Shown in pieces: positions 26,353 to 34,620 of a DNA stretch of 64,000 nucleotides. The translations under genes and the position numbers were made by a program. Each line of letters opens with the position of its first letter. Within the stretch, counting starts at the first letter, position 1. Origin of the DNA: Amycolatopsis bullii (GTDB taxonomy: Bacteria; Actinomycetota; Actinomycetes; Mycobacteriales; Pseudonocardiaceae); contig NZ_BNAW01000005.1 of the NCBI RefSeq assembly GCF_014654205.1, forward strand, positions 1-64,000, read 5' to 3'. The notes under the pieces were generated by a model, which worked only from the letters and a program-made list of their open reading frames with translations, was not told the DNA's origin and made no database searches.

Positions 26353-26943
26353 TCACAAGTGGCGCAGCACGATCTCCAGGTTGTGCGCCACTTCCTGGGT
26401 CAGCGGGTCGCCGCCGCCGAACGCCTTCATCGCCGCGTGGTACGCCGCCTGCAGCGTGGTCGCGGCGGCCTGCTTGTCCCCGGTCAGGTACAGCGCCGCG
26501 CCCAGGGTCTTGGCGGTGTCGATCGTGTCGGGGTGCTGCTCCCCCAGCTTCCGCGTCCGGCGGCTCAGCACGTCCCGCAGGACGGGCAGGCCTTCGTCCC
26601 ACGCCCGCAGCATGGAGAGGGTGCAGCCGAGGTTGTGGCCGTACTTCAGGGTTTCCGGGTGGTCCGGCCCCAGCACCGCCACCGCCCGGCGGCGGGCCTC
26701 CCGGTGGCTGACCGCCGACTCGGGGAGCCGCTCCCGCTGGAACTGCGTGGAGCCGAGGAGATCGAGGACGGCGAGGGTGCCCGGGTGCTCCGGGCCGGCC
26801 GTGGTCTCGCAGTCGGCGACCAGGGAGCTCAGGCTGAGCTCCGCCGCGGCGAACTGCCCGGCGTCGAACATCGCGCCCGCGGCACGGGCCCGGCGGTCGA
26901 GGTCGGCGGGCAAGGCCTTGGGGCGCTTGGAGAACAGTCCCAT
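26353..26943 (-). CDS. Tetratricopeptide-repeat protein (kinesin light chain-like TPRs)
   Basis: This 196-residue soluble protein contains about four TPR units with the pattern HPxTLxxxxxLGxxxxxxxxxxxA: GPEHPGTLAVLDLLGS, GPDHPETLKYGHNLGCT and GEQHPDTIDTAKTLGAAL. It has no signal or catalytic motif. It is the last gene of a leftward run (27784-28146, 26966-27787, then this gene) whose first member is divergent from the CHAT/TPR protein gene. It probably acts as an adaptor in that locus. Confidence 0.82.
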   Translation of the reverse strand: MGLFSKRPKALPADLDRRARAAGAMFDAGQFAAAELSLSSLVADCETTAGPEHPGTLAVLDLLGSTQFQRERLPESAVSHREARRRAVAVLGPDHPETLKYGHNLGCTLSMLRAWDEGLPVLRDVLSRRTRKLGEQHPDTIDTAKTLGAALYLTGDKQAAATTLQAAYHAAMKAFGGGDPLTQEVAHNLEIVLRHL

Positions 26944-26965
26944 TCGTGAGTCCTTTGCAAACGTC

Positions 26966-27787
26966 TCAGCCGGCTTTGCCGAGGAGGTCGTCGAGGGTCC
27001 GGCCCTCGGCCGGGCCGACCTCGGTGCCGAGGGTGAGGCCGAGCTTCGCGGCGAGATCGCGCAGCCGCAGGTCGATCGCGGCCTCGGCCAGTTCGGCGAA
27101 CTCCGCCATGGTCGCCCGCAGCCGGCTCCACGCCGTGAGCAGCACCCCCGCGGCGATCAGCAGCGCCGGCCACCACAGCACACCCGGGACCAGGTACAGC
27201 AGGCCCCAGCCGGCCAGCGTGCCGGCCTCGGCGTACCGGGTGCGGACGTCGGTGATCGGGCGTCGCGCGTCCTCCTCCAGCAGCAGCCACAGCCGGGGCC
27301 ACACCAGGCTCGCGCTGACGTAGTACTGCGCCCGGACCCGGACCTCGATCAGCCGGGCCCGATCGCCCAGCCACGTCGGCCGCTGCGGCAGGTAGGCCGG
27401 CACGACCGTGGTGCCGGCGCGCTCCGCGGCGGCCACCGCCCGGCTCCGCCGCGACCACCGTGACCGCTGGAGCAGGCCGCCCGTGACGAACCGGTCGCGC
27501 AGGCACCAGCGTTGCACCAGGCCGCCCAGTCCGCCCGCGGCGGTGCCCGCCAGGCCCGCGGCGGCGAGCACCACGGCGGCGAAGACGGCCGGTCGCGCGG
27601 GCCGGGTGGTGAACTCGCGGCCCGCCCGGTCGGCCGCGGCCGACAGCCGGGCGTAGCCGAACGCGTGCTCGTGCCCCAGCACGGAGGCGGCGACCACGAC
27701 GGCGACGAGGAGCAGGCCCGGCAGCAGGATGGCGGTGACCCAGCGGGTGCCGAGCCGCTTGCCCACCTCGGTCAGGAAGCCGGTCAC
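26966..27787 (-). CDS. Integral membrane protein of the CHAT/TPR locus
   Basis: This 273-residue protein starts at GTG 27787, overlapping the previous stop as GTGA; a longer open frame upstream is a shadow. It has two N-terminal hydrophobic segments (about 15-35 and 70-95), a soluble stretch with RLIEVRVRAQYY, then a hydrophobic hairpin (about 190-225, GWGLLYLVPGVLWWPALLIAAGVLL). A helical C-terminal tail follows (FAELAEAAIDLRLRDLAAKLG). I do not recognise a named family. Tight coupling to its neighbours suggests a membrane-located part of the same system. Confidence 0.78.
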   Translation of the reverse strand: MTGFLTEVGKRLGTRWVTAILLPGLLLVAVVVAASVLGHEHAFGYARLSAAADRAGREFTTRPARPAVFAAVVLAAAGLAGTAAGGLGGLVQRWCLRDRFVTGGLLQRSRWSRRSRAVAAAERAGTTVVPAYLPQRPTWLGDRARLIEVRVRAQYYVSASLVWPRLWLLLEEDARRPITDVRTRYAEAGTLAGWGLLYLVPGVLWWPALLIAAGVLLTAWSRLRATMAEFAELAEAAIDLRLRDLAAKLGLTLGTEVGPAEGRTLDDLLGKAG

Positions 27788-28146
27788 TTCGGCCGCATCG
27801 AGGCGTCGAAGGCCGCGCAGCGGGGCGGATGGCCGTTCTCGTCCCGGGACGCCACCCGAGCGCACCGGTCGAGCGGGCAGCCGTACTCCCCCGCCCCGAC
27901 GCCGGGTGCGCGGCCCCGGCCCGGCAGCGCCGCGATGCCGAGCGCCGGCCGGTCCGCCCAGCTGCGCGGCGCGCCGTCGGGCCCGACCGGACCCCACTTC
28001 TTCAGCGCGGTCTTCGCCGGGCCGCCCTGTTTCACCCGGTCGGCGTCGCGGTCGAGCCGGTCGAGCACCCCGCCCTGGCGCGCCGCCGCCCGCAGCTCGG
28101 GCAGCAGCAGGCACCACAGCGCCAGGTGATCGGCTTCGGAGTCCAC
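27784..28146 (-). CDS. Small protein with a cysteine-rich C-terminus, possible zinc ribbon
   Basis: This 120-residue protein uses GTG 28146 behind a GGAAGGGGG ribosome site; ATG codons at 28194 and 28188 are possible but poorly placed. An N-terminal helix (DHLALWCLLLPELRAAARQG) is followed by a basic, Gly/Pro-rich middle. The C-terminus has YGCPLDRCARVAS and HPPRCAAF, which together offer three Cys and one His for zinc. I do not know the family. It is the first gene of the operon opposite the CHAT protein. Confidence 0.7.
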   Translation of the reverse strand: MDSEADHLALWCLLLPELRAAARQGGVLDRLDRDADRVKQGGPAKTALKKWGPVGPDGAPRSWADRPALGIAALPGRGRAPGVGAGEYGCPLDRCARVASRDENGHPPRCAAFDASMRPK

Positions 28147-28156
28147 CCCGCCCCCT

Positions 28157-28200
28157 TCCGACGTCGGACGATCACGGAGTCTAGCCATCCGCACTACGAT
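28157..28200. promoter_or_regulatory. Divergent regulatory region between the two halves of the CHAT locus
   Basis: The 83-bp gap between the starts at 28146 and 28230 contains the perfect 12-bp palindrome TCCGACGTCGGA (28157-28168). A TACGAT sequence (28195-28200) could serve as a -10 element toward the CHAT gene. No convincing -35 was found. The shared region suggests the two sides are co-regulated. Confidence 0.35.
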
Positions 28201-28229
28201 CGGTGGTCAACCGGTCGCGAGGGGGCGCA

Positions 28230-31200
28230 GTGTTCGGGCGGCAGAGACGTCAGGCGGACGACGATTTCGTCAGCGGCGCACTGTGGGAGGGCAAGGCGTG
28301 GCTCGACGCCTTCGAAAGCTCCGGTGACCTCGCCGCCCTCGAGCAGGCGATCGCCGCGGGCACGGCCGCCTTCGAGCGGGGCGATCCGGCCGCGCCGGAG
28401 CGGTCCGCCACCCTGATGTTCCTCGGTGACGCACGGCTGCGGCGGCACCAGGCCACCGGCTCGGTGCCGGATCTCGACCAGGCACTGGCGCACTACCGCG
28501 AGCTGCTGCCGCTCGTGCGGGCGGAGCAGCCCGACCTGGTCCCGTTCTCGCTGGCGGCGATCGCCGAAAGCGCGCTCCGGCTGGGCGTGCTCACCGGCGA
28601 CCGGTCGCGCGCCGAGGAGTCGGTGCTCGCCACCAGGGAACTGCACCTGCTGGCCGGGTCGACCGGCGCGGTCCACCTCTTCGCCCTGGTGATCGAGCTG
28701 CTGGAACGGGCGCTGGTGGCGCTTCCCGGCGATCACCCCGACCGGGCGGCGATCGGCGCGCTGCGCTGCACGGCCCTGGTCCACCACATCGAGGGCACCG
28801 GTGACCCCGCCCTCCTCGGCGAGGCCGAGGAGGAGATCGACCGCGCCCTGCGGCTGTGCCCGCCGGACGACGGCAACCGCCGTCCCTTCCTCACCGTGGC
28901 GGCCGACGTCCGCCGCCTCCGGCACGACCTCGAGGGCACCCGGGCCACCCTCGACGCCTTCCTGGACGCGGAACGCCACGTCCTCGACGTGCACCCGCCG
29001 GGCCACCCGGTGTGGACGATCACCGTGCACAACCTCGGCCGGCTCTACCGCGAGCGCCACGAGTCCACCGGCGACGTCGCCGACCTCGACACGGCGGCGC
29101 ACTACCTCCGGCAGGCCATCGAGCACGCGCCGGACGCGGATCTGCGGGCCGCGGCCGAGCGCGGGCTGGCCGATGTGCTGGAGGCCCGCGGCCCGGTGCA
29201 GGAGTACGAACCGCCGCCCGGCGTCACCCTCGAGTACGTCGCCGGCCCCGAAGATCCGCGGCGCCCGCTCGCCGAGGCGGCCGGCGACCCGGCCGAGCTG
29301 GTGCGGCACGGGAACCGGCTCTCCCGGCTGCTCGGGCAGTACCAACAGTCGCGCGACCACACCTTCTTGGACCGGATCTGCGCCGACGGCGAAGCCCTGT
29401 TGGCCGCGTTGCCGGCGAAGCACCCGCGCCGGTGGCTGATCGAGATCCGGCTGGGTCCCGCGCTCATGCTCCGGTACGAGCTCACCGGCGACCGCGCCGA
29501 TCTGGACGCCGCGATCGACCTGCAGCGCGCCGCGATCGGGCGGCCGGTGGACGGCCCGGCCGACCTCCTCGACGAGTTCGGCAACCTCGCCGCCGCGCTG
29601 GTCAACCGGTTCCTGCGGGACCGCGACAGCGCCGACCTCGACGAGGCGATCGCGCTCGCCCGCCGGGGTGTGGAACTCGACGAAGCCCACGCGACCACCA
29701 GCTCGGCCATCCTGGGCAGCGCCCTGTTCTACCGCTACAGCCACCTCGGGCGCCGCCACGACCTCGACGAGGCGATCGCGGTCGGCGAGCGGACCGTGGC
29801 CACCGCCGGGCCGCTCCGGATCGCCAACGCCCGCGCCGGCCTCGGCAACCGGCTCCGGCAGCGCTTCCTCGCCACCGGGGACCCGGCGGACATCGACGCG
29901 GCCGTCGAGCACCTCGAGGCCGCACTGCGCCGCGAAGAAGACGTCCACACCCGCCTCAACCTCGGCCTGGCCCTGAGCGACCGCGGGCAGACACGCGCCG
30001 AGCGGCAGGACCTGCTCGACGCCGTCACCGCCTTCACCACGGTCCGCGCGGCGACCGGCGAACAGGCGCCGCTGCACACGATCGCGGTCCAGGGCCTCGG
30101 TGAGGCCTACCTCGCGCTCGGCCGTCCGGACGACGCCATCGCGGTCCTCTCGGCGCTGCCCGAGGGCCGGTCGTTCGACCGGATGCGCGTCCTGGTGACG
30201 CTCGCGGGCCTGCGCGCCGACCGCGGTGACGACGCCGGTGCGGTCGCCGACCTCTACGAGCAGGCCGTGGCGCTGCTGCCCGTGCTGGTGTGGCGGGGGC
30301 TCTCCGCGACCGACCGCGGACGGCTCGTCTCGCAGTGGCCGGGGCTCGCCGGTGACGCGGCCGCGGCGGCGCTGGCCGCGGGCCGTCCGGAGCGCGCCGT
30401 CGAACTGCTGGAGCACGGCCGTTCCCTGTGGTGGAGCCAGGTGCTCGACCGGCGGACCGACCTGACCGGGTTGCGGGCGGCGCACCCCGAGCTCGCCGCC
30501 CGGCTGAGCGCGGTGGACCTGGACGCGCCGGACCGGCGGGCCGCGGCGGCCGAGTGGGACGCCGCCGTCGCGGAGGTCCGGACCCGGCCCGGTTTCGAGA
30601 ACTTCCTGCGGCCGACGCCGTTCGCGGAGCTCGCGAAGGTCGCGGCGGCCGGCCCGGTCGTGCTGGTCAACGTCAGCCGGATCCGCTGTGACGCCATCGT
30701 GCTGGCCCCGGACCGCGGCCACGTGATCCCGCTGGCGGGCCTGACCCACGCCGAGGCGCAGGACCGCACCCGGGCGTACCTCGCCGCGACCGCGAAGAAG
30801 GGCACCGGCGGGCTTTCCTCCGGGCCGCGGGAGCAACTGCTGCTCGGGTACCTGGAGTGGCTGTGGGACACCGTGGCCCGGCCGGTGCTCGACGAGGCCG
30901 CAGTTCCGCCCGGGTCGCGCTTGTGGTGGTGTCCCACCGGTCCCCTCGCGCCGAGCCCGCTGCACGCCGCCGGCTACCACGACCCGGACGACCCGCCCGG
31001 CCGGTCGGTGCTCGACCGCGTGATCTCCTCCAGCACCCCGACGATCCGGGCGCTGTCGCACGCCCGCCGCCCGGCGCGGCCGGTGCGGCACCGGCCGCTC
31101 GCCGTCGTGTGCGAGCAGCGTCCCGCCTACGTCACCGGCCTGCCCGACCTGCCCGCCGCCGTCCGCGAAGCCGAGGTCCTCGCCGGGCTCTTCCCGGGCG

Positions 31201-31685
31201 GCACGACCCTGGCCGGTGCGGCCGCCACCACCTCGGCCGTGACGGACCTGCTGACCGGTCACTCGTGTGCCCACTTCGCGTGCCACGGCGGCACGGCCCC
31301 GGACGGCGAAGCCGCGCTCTTCCTCGTCGACGGCCCGCTCACCACCACCGACCTCAGCCGGCTCGACCTGCCCGACGCCCACCTGGCGGTGTTGTCGGCG
31401 TGCCACACCGCGATGCCCGACGCGGCCACGCCGGACGAAGCCGGCCACCTCGCCGCGGCCCTCCAGGTCGCCGGGTTCCGCCAGGTCGTCTCGACGTTGT
31501 GGGCCATCGGCGAAGAAACGGCGGCCGCCGTCACGGCGAGCCTCTACGGGTCCCTCGCCGCGCCGGACGGCACCCTCGACCCGGCGGGTGCGGCCGCCGC
31601 TCTGCGGACCGCGGTCAAGGAATTGCGCGACCGGTCGCCCTACGAGCCGAGCAAGTGGGCCCAGTTCGTCCATTTCGGACAGTGA
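28230..31685 (+). CDS. TPR-CHAT protein: caspase-like protease fused to TPR repeats
   Basis: This 1151-residue protein starts at GTG 28230 behind GAGGGGG; an in-frame GTG at 28203 lacks a ribosome site. Residues 1 to about 680 form TPR-like helices in two blocks, each with TG(D/S)...LD.A repeat signatures. The C-terminal ~350 residues are a CHAT domain (HetF-associated caspase fold). The catalytic pair is readable as His1019 in FACHGG and Cys1058 in LSACHT, with the conserved end VSTLWAIGEETAA. CHAT-TPR proteins act as regulated proteases in bacterial conflict and cell-death systems. Partners on the opposite strand (TPR protein, membrane protein, Cys-bearing protein) support a multi-part defence or death module. 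The function is inferred. Confidence 0.88.
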   Translation: MFGRQRRQADDDFVSGALWEGKAWLDAFESSGDLAALEQAIAAGTAAFERGDPAAPERSATLMFLGDARLRRHQATGSVPDLDQALAHYRELLPLVRAEQPDLVPFSLAAIAESALRLGVLTGDRSRAEESVLATRELHLLAGSTGAVHLFALVIELLERALVALPGDHPDRAAIGALRCTALVHHIEGTGDPALLGEAEEEIDRALRLCPPDDGNRRPFLTVAADVRRLRHDLEGTRATLDAFLDAERHVLDVHPPGHPVWTITVHNLGRLYRERHESTGDVADLDTAAHYLRQAIEHAPDADLRAAAERGLADVLEARGPVQEYEPPPGVTLEYVAGPEDPRRPLAEAAGDPAELVRHGNRLSRLLGQYQQSRDHTFLDRICADGEALLAALPAKHPRRWLIEIRLGPALMLRYELTGDRADLDAAIDLQRAAIGRPVDGPADLLDEFGNLAAALVNRFLRDRDSADLDEAIALARRGVELDEAHATTSSAILGSALFYRYSHLGRRHDLDEAIAVGERTVATAGPLRIANARAGLGNRLRQRFLATGDPADIDAAVEHLEAALRREEDVHTRLNLGLALSDRGQTRAERQDLLDAVTAFTTVRAATGEQAPLHTIAVQGLGEAYLALGRPDDAIAVLSALPEGRSFDRMRVLVTLAGLRADRGDDAGAVADLYEQAVALLPVLVWRGLSATDRGRLVSQWPGLAGDAAAAALAAGRPERAVELLEHGRSLWWSQVLDRRTDLTGLRAAHPELAARLSAVDLDAPDRRAAAAEWDAAVAEVRTRPGFENFLRPTPFAELAKVAAAGPVVLVNVSRIRCDAIVLAPDRGHVIPLAGLTHAEAQDRTRAYLAATAKKGTGGLSSGPREQLLLGYLEWLWDTVARPVLDEAAVPPGSRLWWCPTGPLAPSPLHAAGYHDPDDPPGRSVLDRVISSSTPTIRALSHARRPARPVRHRPLAVVCEQRPAYVTGLPDLPAAVREAEVLAGLFPGGTTLAGAAATTSAVTDLLTGHSCAHFACHGGTAPDGEAALFLVDGPLTTTDLSRLDLPDAHLAVLSACHTAMPDAATPDEAGHLAAALQVAGFRQVVSTLWAIGEETAAAVTASLYGSLAAPDGTLDPAGAAAALRTAVKELRDRSPYEPSKWAQFVHFGQ

Positions 31686-31937
31686 GCTGCGCGTTCCCCG
31701 CCCCTTCCGAGCCGATTCGTCGGTGATTGACTTTCCGGGAACACCGGCGACCGGCGAAATTCGTGCCGGAGAAGATTGACTCTTACGGACGGGAAAGATC
31801 GGCGCTAGGGTCGTCCTCGCCCTGGCGACGCTCCCGCTCGCCCATGCCGTGAAATCCGCTGAAACCCCGGCGCAGCCCGAGATCCGGGTGCCGCGCGCCG
31901 TTCGTCCTGTCTCCGACCGCCCCCGAGGACCCGATCG

Positions 31938-33260
31938 ATGTCAGTGCACTTACCCGCCCGCTACGTTCTGCCGGTCGCCGTCGTCGTCACCGGTGCGGTG
32001 TGGTGGTGGATGACTTCCCAGGCGGCCGGGGCGGACCGGACGTTCGTGGCCTGGTACGGCGGGGCGGCCGCGGCTGCGGTGTGCGCGGCGGTCACGCTCG
32101 CCGCGCACTGCGCGCAGGCGGCGCGCCGCCACCGCGGCCGGATCGAAGCACTGGACGCGGAAGCCGCCCGGCTGGCCGACGACACGGTGCCGGCCCTGGT
32201 CGAGCGGATGCGCGACGGAGCGTCGGCGGACACCGCGCTCGCCGAAGTGGCGGGTTCGGCCGAGGGCGCCCACCGGCGGCTGCTGGCGACGATCGCGCAC
32301 GAGATCAGCCGGGGCGAGCGGATGCGCGCGGCCACCACGGCGGCCTGCGCGAACGCCGCGGGTCGCGTGCAGGCGCTGGCCATCAGCATGCTGGCCCACC
32401 TGCGGGAGATGGAAGGCCGCTACGACGAGAACGTCCTGGGCGACCTGCTCGAACTGGACCACAGCACCGCGCAGGCGGGCCGCCTGGCGGACAGCATCGC
32501 GGTGCTGACCGGAGCGCGGTCCGGCCGCCGCTGGACCAAGCCGATCGTGATGGAGAGCATCCTGCGCGGCGCGATGGGACGCATCAGCGCCTACCAGCGG
32601 ATCCGGACGCACTCGACCAGCACGGTCGCCGTCGCCGGGTACGCCGCCGAAGGGGTCATGCACGCGCTGGCCGAACTGATGGACAACGCCACCAGCTTCT
32701 CCCCTCCCTCGGAGGACGTGCACGTGTACGTCGAAGAGGTGCAGGCGGGGGTCGTGGTCACGATCGAGGACAGCGGCCTGGTCATGGGCCCCGCCGCGCT
32801 GGAGCGTGCCGTGCGGGCGGTTTCCGCCGAACCGCTCGACCTGACGACGCTGTCCGGGACCCGGCTGGGCCTGGCGGTGGTGGGGTGCCTGGCGCGCAAG
32901 CACGGCTTGAGCGTGCACTTCCGGCCGTCCGCGCGGGGCGGCACCGGCGTGGTGGTCATGATCCCCCGGCTGCTGATCACCCGGTCCGAACCGGACACGC
33001 CGCCGGTCCCGCCGTCCGCCCCGGAACCCGCGGAAAAGCCCGAACCCGTACCCGCCGTCGCTGCTGTGTCCACAGTGGAGAGTGCGGCGTCCGGGTTGCC
33101 GCAGCGGCGTCGCGGGCAGACGCTGGCGGCCGCGCCCAAACCGCCACCGCCGCCGCCGAATCCCGCACCGGCCCGGGCCGACGCCGGCGCGAAGTTCAGC
33201 GCGTTCCACGCGGCCGGCCGGGGAACCCGCCCGTCCGCTTCCTCGGAGGACAGCCGATGA
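31938..33260 (+). CDS. cvnA: Conservon sensor kinase-like ATPase CvnA
   Basis: This 440-residue membrane protein has two N-terminal membrane segments (about 10-28 and 39-60) and a helical linker. It then has a histidine-kinase-type ATPase domain with N box ALAELMDNATSFSPP and G1 box IEDSGLVM. The usual phospho-acceptor His region is poorly conserved, as in other conservon kinases. The proline-rich C-terminus (about 350-440, with a run of six prolines) is probably disordered. It is the first of five genes with overlapping ends, in the canonical order CvnA-B-C-D-P450. Conservons of streptomycetes form membrane-associated, GPCR-like signalling complexes that affect development and antibiotic production. 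Confidence 0.92.
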   Translation: MSVHLPARYVLPVAVVVTGAVWWWMTSQAAGADRTFVAWYGGAAAAAVCAAVTLAAHCAQAARRHRGRIEALDAEAARLADDTVPALVERMRDGASADTALAEVAGSAEGAHRRLLATIAHEISRGERMRAATTAACANAAGRVQALAISMLAHLREMEGRYDENVLGDLLELDHSTAQAGRLADSIAVLTGARSGRRWTKPIVMESILRGAMGRISAYQRIRTHSTSTVAVAGYAAEGVMHALAELMDNATSFSPPSEDVHVYVEEVQAGVVVTIEDSGLVMGPAALERAVRAVSAEPLDLTTLSGTRLGLAVVGCLARKHGLSVHFRPSARGGTGVVVMIPRLLITRSEPDTPPVPPSAPEPAEKPEPVPAVAAVSTVESAASGLPQRRRGQTLAAAPKPPPPPPNPAPARADAGAKFSAFHAAGRGTRPSASSEDSR

Positions 33261-33673
33261 ACACCGCAGAGCACGATCTCGACTGGCTGCTGGAAAACCT
33301 CCTGGCCAAGACGCCGGGCACCCGGCACGCCCTGGTGCTGTCCAAGGACGGCCTCAAGCTCTGCCACACCCGCGGGCTCACCACCGACCAGGCCGACCAG
33401 CTGGCCGCCATCGCCTCGGGCATCCAGAGCCTGGCCTACGGCACGTCCATCGAGTTCGGCGACGGCACCGGCGGCGTCCGCCAGTCCATGACGGAGTTCC
33501 ACGGCGGCATGCTGTTCATCGTGGAAGCCGGCGCCGGGGCCCACCTCGCCGTGATCGCCGGCGACGACGCGGACGTGGGCCTCATCGGCCACAACATGAA
33601 CGAGCTCGTCGAGCAGCTCGGCGAGTACCTGACCGCGCCGGCGCGTTCGCAGCAGCCCACCGCGGCCGGGTGA
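33257..33673 (+). CDS. cvnB: Conservon roadblock/LC7 protein CvnB
   Basis: This 138-residue roadblock/LC7-fold protein (LDWLLENLLAKTPGTRHALVLSKDGLKL) starts at ATG 33257, inside the cvnA stop (ATGA). These proteins act as regulators of small GTPases, here presumably CvnD. The length and order match other conservons. Confidence 0.93.
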   Translation: MNTAEHDLDWLLENLLAKTPGTRHALVLSKDGLKLCHTRGLTTDQADQLAAIASGIQSLAYGTSIEFGDGTGGVRQSMTEFHGGMLFIVEAGAGAHLAVIAGDDADVGLIGHNMNELVEQLGEYLTAPARSQQPTAAG

Positions 33674-33674
33674 C

Positions 33675-34034
33675 ATGAGCCGGCGAGACCTCCACCGCGA
33701 GGACCCCGACCGGTTGTACACCGTCACCGGCGGGCGCAGCCGCGCGAACGAGAGCGCGCTGGACCTGGTGACGCTGATCGTGAGCGAAGGCGATCCGGTC
33801 CCGGGCATGCAGTCCGAGCACGTCAAGATCCTGCGCCTGTGCCGTCACCCGACGGCGATGGTGGAGGTCGCCTCGGAGCTGGGTCTTCCGGTGAGCGTCG
33901 TGAAGATCCTCCTGTGCGACCTGCTCGACACCGGCCGGGTCACCGCCCGCCACCCGTCCTCGGCTCCCGCCGACGCCGATCTGCCCGATCTCGAAACCCT
34001 GAAGCAGGTACTCGTTGGACTGCAGAAGCTCTGA
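33675..34034 (+). CDS. cvnC: Conservon DUF742 protein CvnC
   Basis: This 119-residue DUF742 protein has a winged-helix-like region (LCRHPTAMVEVASELGLPVSVVKILLCDLLDTGRV). It starts one base after the cvnB stop and its 3' end overlaps cvnD by 20 bp. The family is found almost only in conservons and probably mediates protein contacts rather than DNA binding. Confidence 0.92.
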   Translation: MSRRDLHREDPDRLYTVTGGRSRANESALDLVTLIVSEGDPVPGMQSEHVKILRLCRHPTAMVEVASELGLPVSVVKILLCDLLDTGRVTARHPSSAPADADLPDLETLKQVLVGLQKL

Positions 34035-34620
34035 CCAGGACGTCCGTACTCCGCTGCCGAGCACCGCCAGGGACGCGCTGAAGATCGTGATCGTCGGCGG
34101 GTTCGGCGTCGGCAAGACGACCATGGTCGGTTCCGTCAGCGAAATCCGCCCGCTGAGCACCGAGGAAACCATGACGCAGGCGGGCGTCGGGATCGACGAG
34201 GGTGCCTCGCCCGGCAAGACCACCACCACGGTCGCGTTCGACTTCGGGCGGATCAGCCTGAACGAGCAGATGGTGCTCTACCTGTTCGGCGCGCCCGGCC
34301 AGGAACGGTTCTGGTTCCTCTGGGACCGCCTGTTCGCCGGGACGCTGGGCGCGGTCGTGCTGGTGGACACCCACCGGCTGGCCGACTCCTGGTACTCCAT
34401 CGACCGCCTCGAACACCACGGGACGCCGTTCATCGTCGCGCGCAACAACTTCGGCGAGCCGGAGCACTCCCTCGACCAGGTGCGGCAGGCCCTCGACCTG
34501 CCGGCCGAGGTGCCGCTGATCGACTGCGACGCCCGGCGGCGCGACTCCAGCAAGACCGTCCTGCTGGCCCTCGTCAACCACCTCTTCGCCCTGTCCTCCG
34601 CCCGGGAGACCACTTCATGA
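34015..34620 (+). CDS. cvnD: Conservon Ras-like GTPase CvnD
   Basis: This 201-residue small GTPase starts with TTG at 34015, inside cvnC. The P-loop GGFGVGKTT spans 28-36. The switch region follows (TTTTVAFDFGRI, LFGAPGQERFWF), in which the DxxG motif appears as FGAPGQE. The guanine-specificity motif is replaced by ARNNFGE. This matches the conservon/MglA-related group. It probably cycles under CvnA/CvnB control at the membrane. Confidence 0.93.
   Translation: MDCRSSDQDVRTPLPSTARDALKIVIVGGFGVGKTTMVGSVSEIRPLSTEETMTQAGVGIDEGASPGKTTTTVAFDFGRISLNEQMVLYLFGAPGQERFWFLWDRLFAGTLGAVVLVDTHRLADSWYSIDRLEHHGTPFIVARNNFGEPEHSLDQVRQALDLPAEVPLIDCDARRRDSSKTVLLALVNHLFALSSARETTS

Noticed and set aside
28194..31673. 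A 1159-codon open frame on the minus strand opposite the CHAT gene
   Set aside because: It is the antisense shadow of a GC-rich gene. It has no domain, low-complexity Arg/Gly/Pro composition and no independent ribosome site.
31686..31937. Promoter search before the conservon (TTGACT at two places)
   Set aside because: Neither TTGACT has a convincing -10 at 16-19 bp, so no promoter was annotated in this 252-bp gap.
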